From positions 1-5,321 of the forward strand of contig JACMIV010000102.1 of the NCBI GenBank assembly GCA_014380965.1: a stretch of DNA of 5,321 bases, read 5' to 3'. Positions 4,735 to 5,321 of this stretch are shown one piece after another. Position numbers and translations under genes: made by a program. Origin of the DNA: Rhizobiaceae bacterium (GTDB lineage Bacteria; Pseudomonadota; Alphaproteobacteria; Rhizobiales; Rhizobiaceae). Under the pieces are notes generated by a model. That model was not told the origin of the DNA. It saw only the letters and a list, made by a program, of their open reading frames with translations, and searched no databases. How positions within the stretch are numbered: position 1 is the stretch's first letter; each line of letters opens with the position of its first letter.

Positions 4735-5321
4735 TGCGCACCGTCCTCGTCACCGGCGCCGCCTCGGGCATCGGCCTTGCCATCGCCGAACGGTTCGCAC
4801 GGGACGGCGAGCGCGTGGTACTCATCGACCTCGATGCGGAGAAGGCGGAACGCGCGGCGGGCGCGATCCGCGAGGCGGGCGGAACTGCGCTCGCGACCGG
4901 CGCCGATATCTCGGACGAGGGCGCCGTGGCCTACGCGGTCCGCGTCGCCGAGGATGCTTTCGGAGCCGTCGAGGTTCTCGTCAATAATGCCGGTCACGTG
5001 CATCAGGCGCGTTTCGAGGATCTCGACGTCGCCGACTTCGACCGGATGTTCGCCGTCCACGTGCGCGGCACCTTCCTGATGACGAAGGCGGTGCTCCCCG
5101 GGATGCTCGCGCGCGGCGAAGGCGTCGTCGTGAACATGGCATCGCAGCTCGGGCAGATCGGCGGCGTCGAGCTCGTCCACTACTCCGCCGCCAAGGCCGC
5201 GATCATCGGCATGACGAAGGCGCTGGCCCGCGAGGTGTCCGTGCGCGGCGTGCGCGTCAACGCCGTAGCGCCCGGGCCGATCAACACGCCGCTGGTGCGC
5301 GCGCTCTCGGAGGGCTGGCAG
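4734..5321 (+). CDS. Short-chain dehydrogenase/reductase (SDR), NAD-type, C-terminus beyond window
   Basis: A classical SDR oxidoreductase, of which 196 of the usual 245-260 residues are present. The Rossmann dinucleotide motif TGAASGIG is at 7-14, and Asp32 at the end of the second strand indicates NAD(H) rather than NADP(H). NNAG is at 84-87, the catalytic Ser137 is in NMASQ, and YSAAK supplies Tyr150 and Lys154. RVNAVAPGPINTP follows near 180-190. The fourth tetrad position, normally Asn in VN..G, is His109 in AVHVRGTF. The likely reaction is alcohol/ketone interconversion on a small substrate; the annotated subfamily (for example 3-oxoacyl-ACP reductase or glucose dehydrogenase) cannot be settled by sequence alone. 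ATG 4734 shares its A with the TGA of the second permease, and GGAG at 4722-4725 sits eight bases upstream. Translation is therefore probably coupled to the transporter, suggesting that the enzyme acts on the imported compound or its product. Confidence 0.92.
   Translation, partial: MRTVLVTGAASGIGLAIAERFARDGERVVLIDLDAEKAERAAGAIREAGGTALATGADISDEGAVAYAVRVAEDAFGAVEVLVNNAGHVHQARFEDLDVADFDRMFAVHVRGTFLMTKAVLPGMLARGEGVVVNMASQLGQIGGVELVHYSAAKAAIIGMTKALAREVSVRGVRVNAVAPGPINTPLVRALSEGWQ

Overview
The window reads as a piece of a high-GC alphaproteobacterial chromosome or megaplasmid, most likely from the Hyphomicrobiales (rhizobial) group. That placement is an inference from strong G/C bias at third codon positions, tight operon packing, and the combination of gene families (FCD-type GntR regulator, spermidine/putrescine-type ABC transporter, SDR dehydrogenase). 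No 16S or other marker gene is present, so it is not firm.

Layout. There are two divergent transcription units separated by one clearly AT-richer intergenic region (1504-1861). Leftward: a GntR-family regulator (1503-436) followed after 41 bp by the N-terminal 131 codons of a bacterial L-asparaginase-family amidohydrolase (from 394, running off the left edge). Rightward: an ABC transporter ATPase (1862-2941), two inner-membrane permeases (2954-3889 and 3892-4734) and an SDR oxidoreductase (4734 onward, running off the right edge). The rightward genes are separated by 12 bp, by 2 bp and by a 1-base stop/start overlap, so they are almost certainly one operon. No RNA gene, IS element, CRISPR array or clear terminator is visible.

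How it may work together. A PotABC-like importer brings in a small cationic, amino-acid-derived or amide compound. An asparaginase-like amidohydrolase and an NAD-type dehydrogenase could then process it, with the divergent GntR regulator sensing the compound or a product. The substrate cannot be read from the sequence. No periplasmic substrate-binding protein lies in the window, so it is expected just outside or elsewhere.

Points of interest. The regulator carries two consecutive GntR-type winged helix-turn-helix domains before its FCD domain, and that FCD domain appears to lack three of the four usual metal ligands. The ABC ATPase has Gly in place of the H-loop (switch) histidine although every other ATPase motif is intact. 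The asparaginase keeps both catalytic threonines but lacks the equivalents of E. coli AnsB Tyr25 and Gln59. The SDR has His where the tetrad Asn normally sits. The intergenic region holds a perfect 13-bp palindrome flanked by three GCATAA repeats, plus a NanR-like direct repeat close to the regulator gene. Together these suggest a specialised, possibly uncharacterised uptake and catabolism locus built from familiar families.
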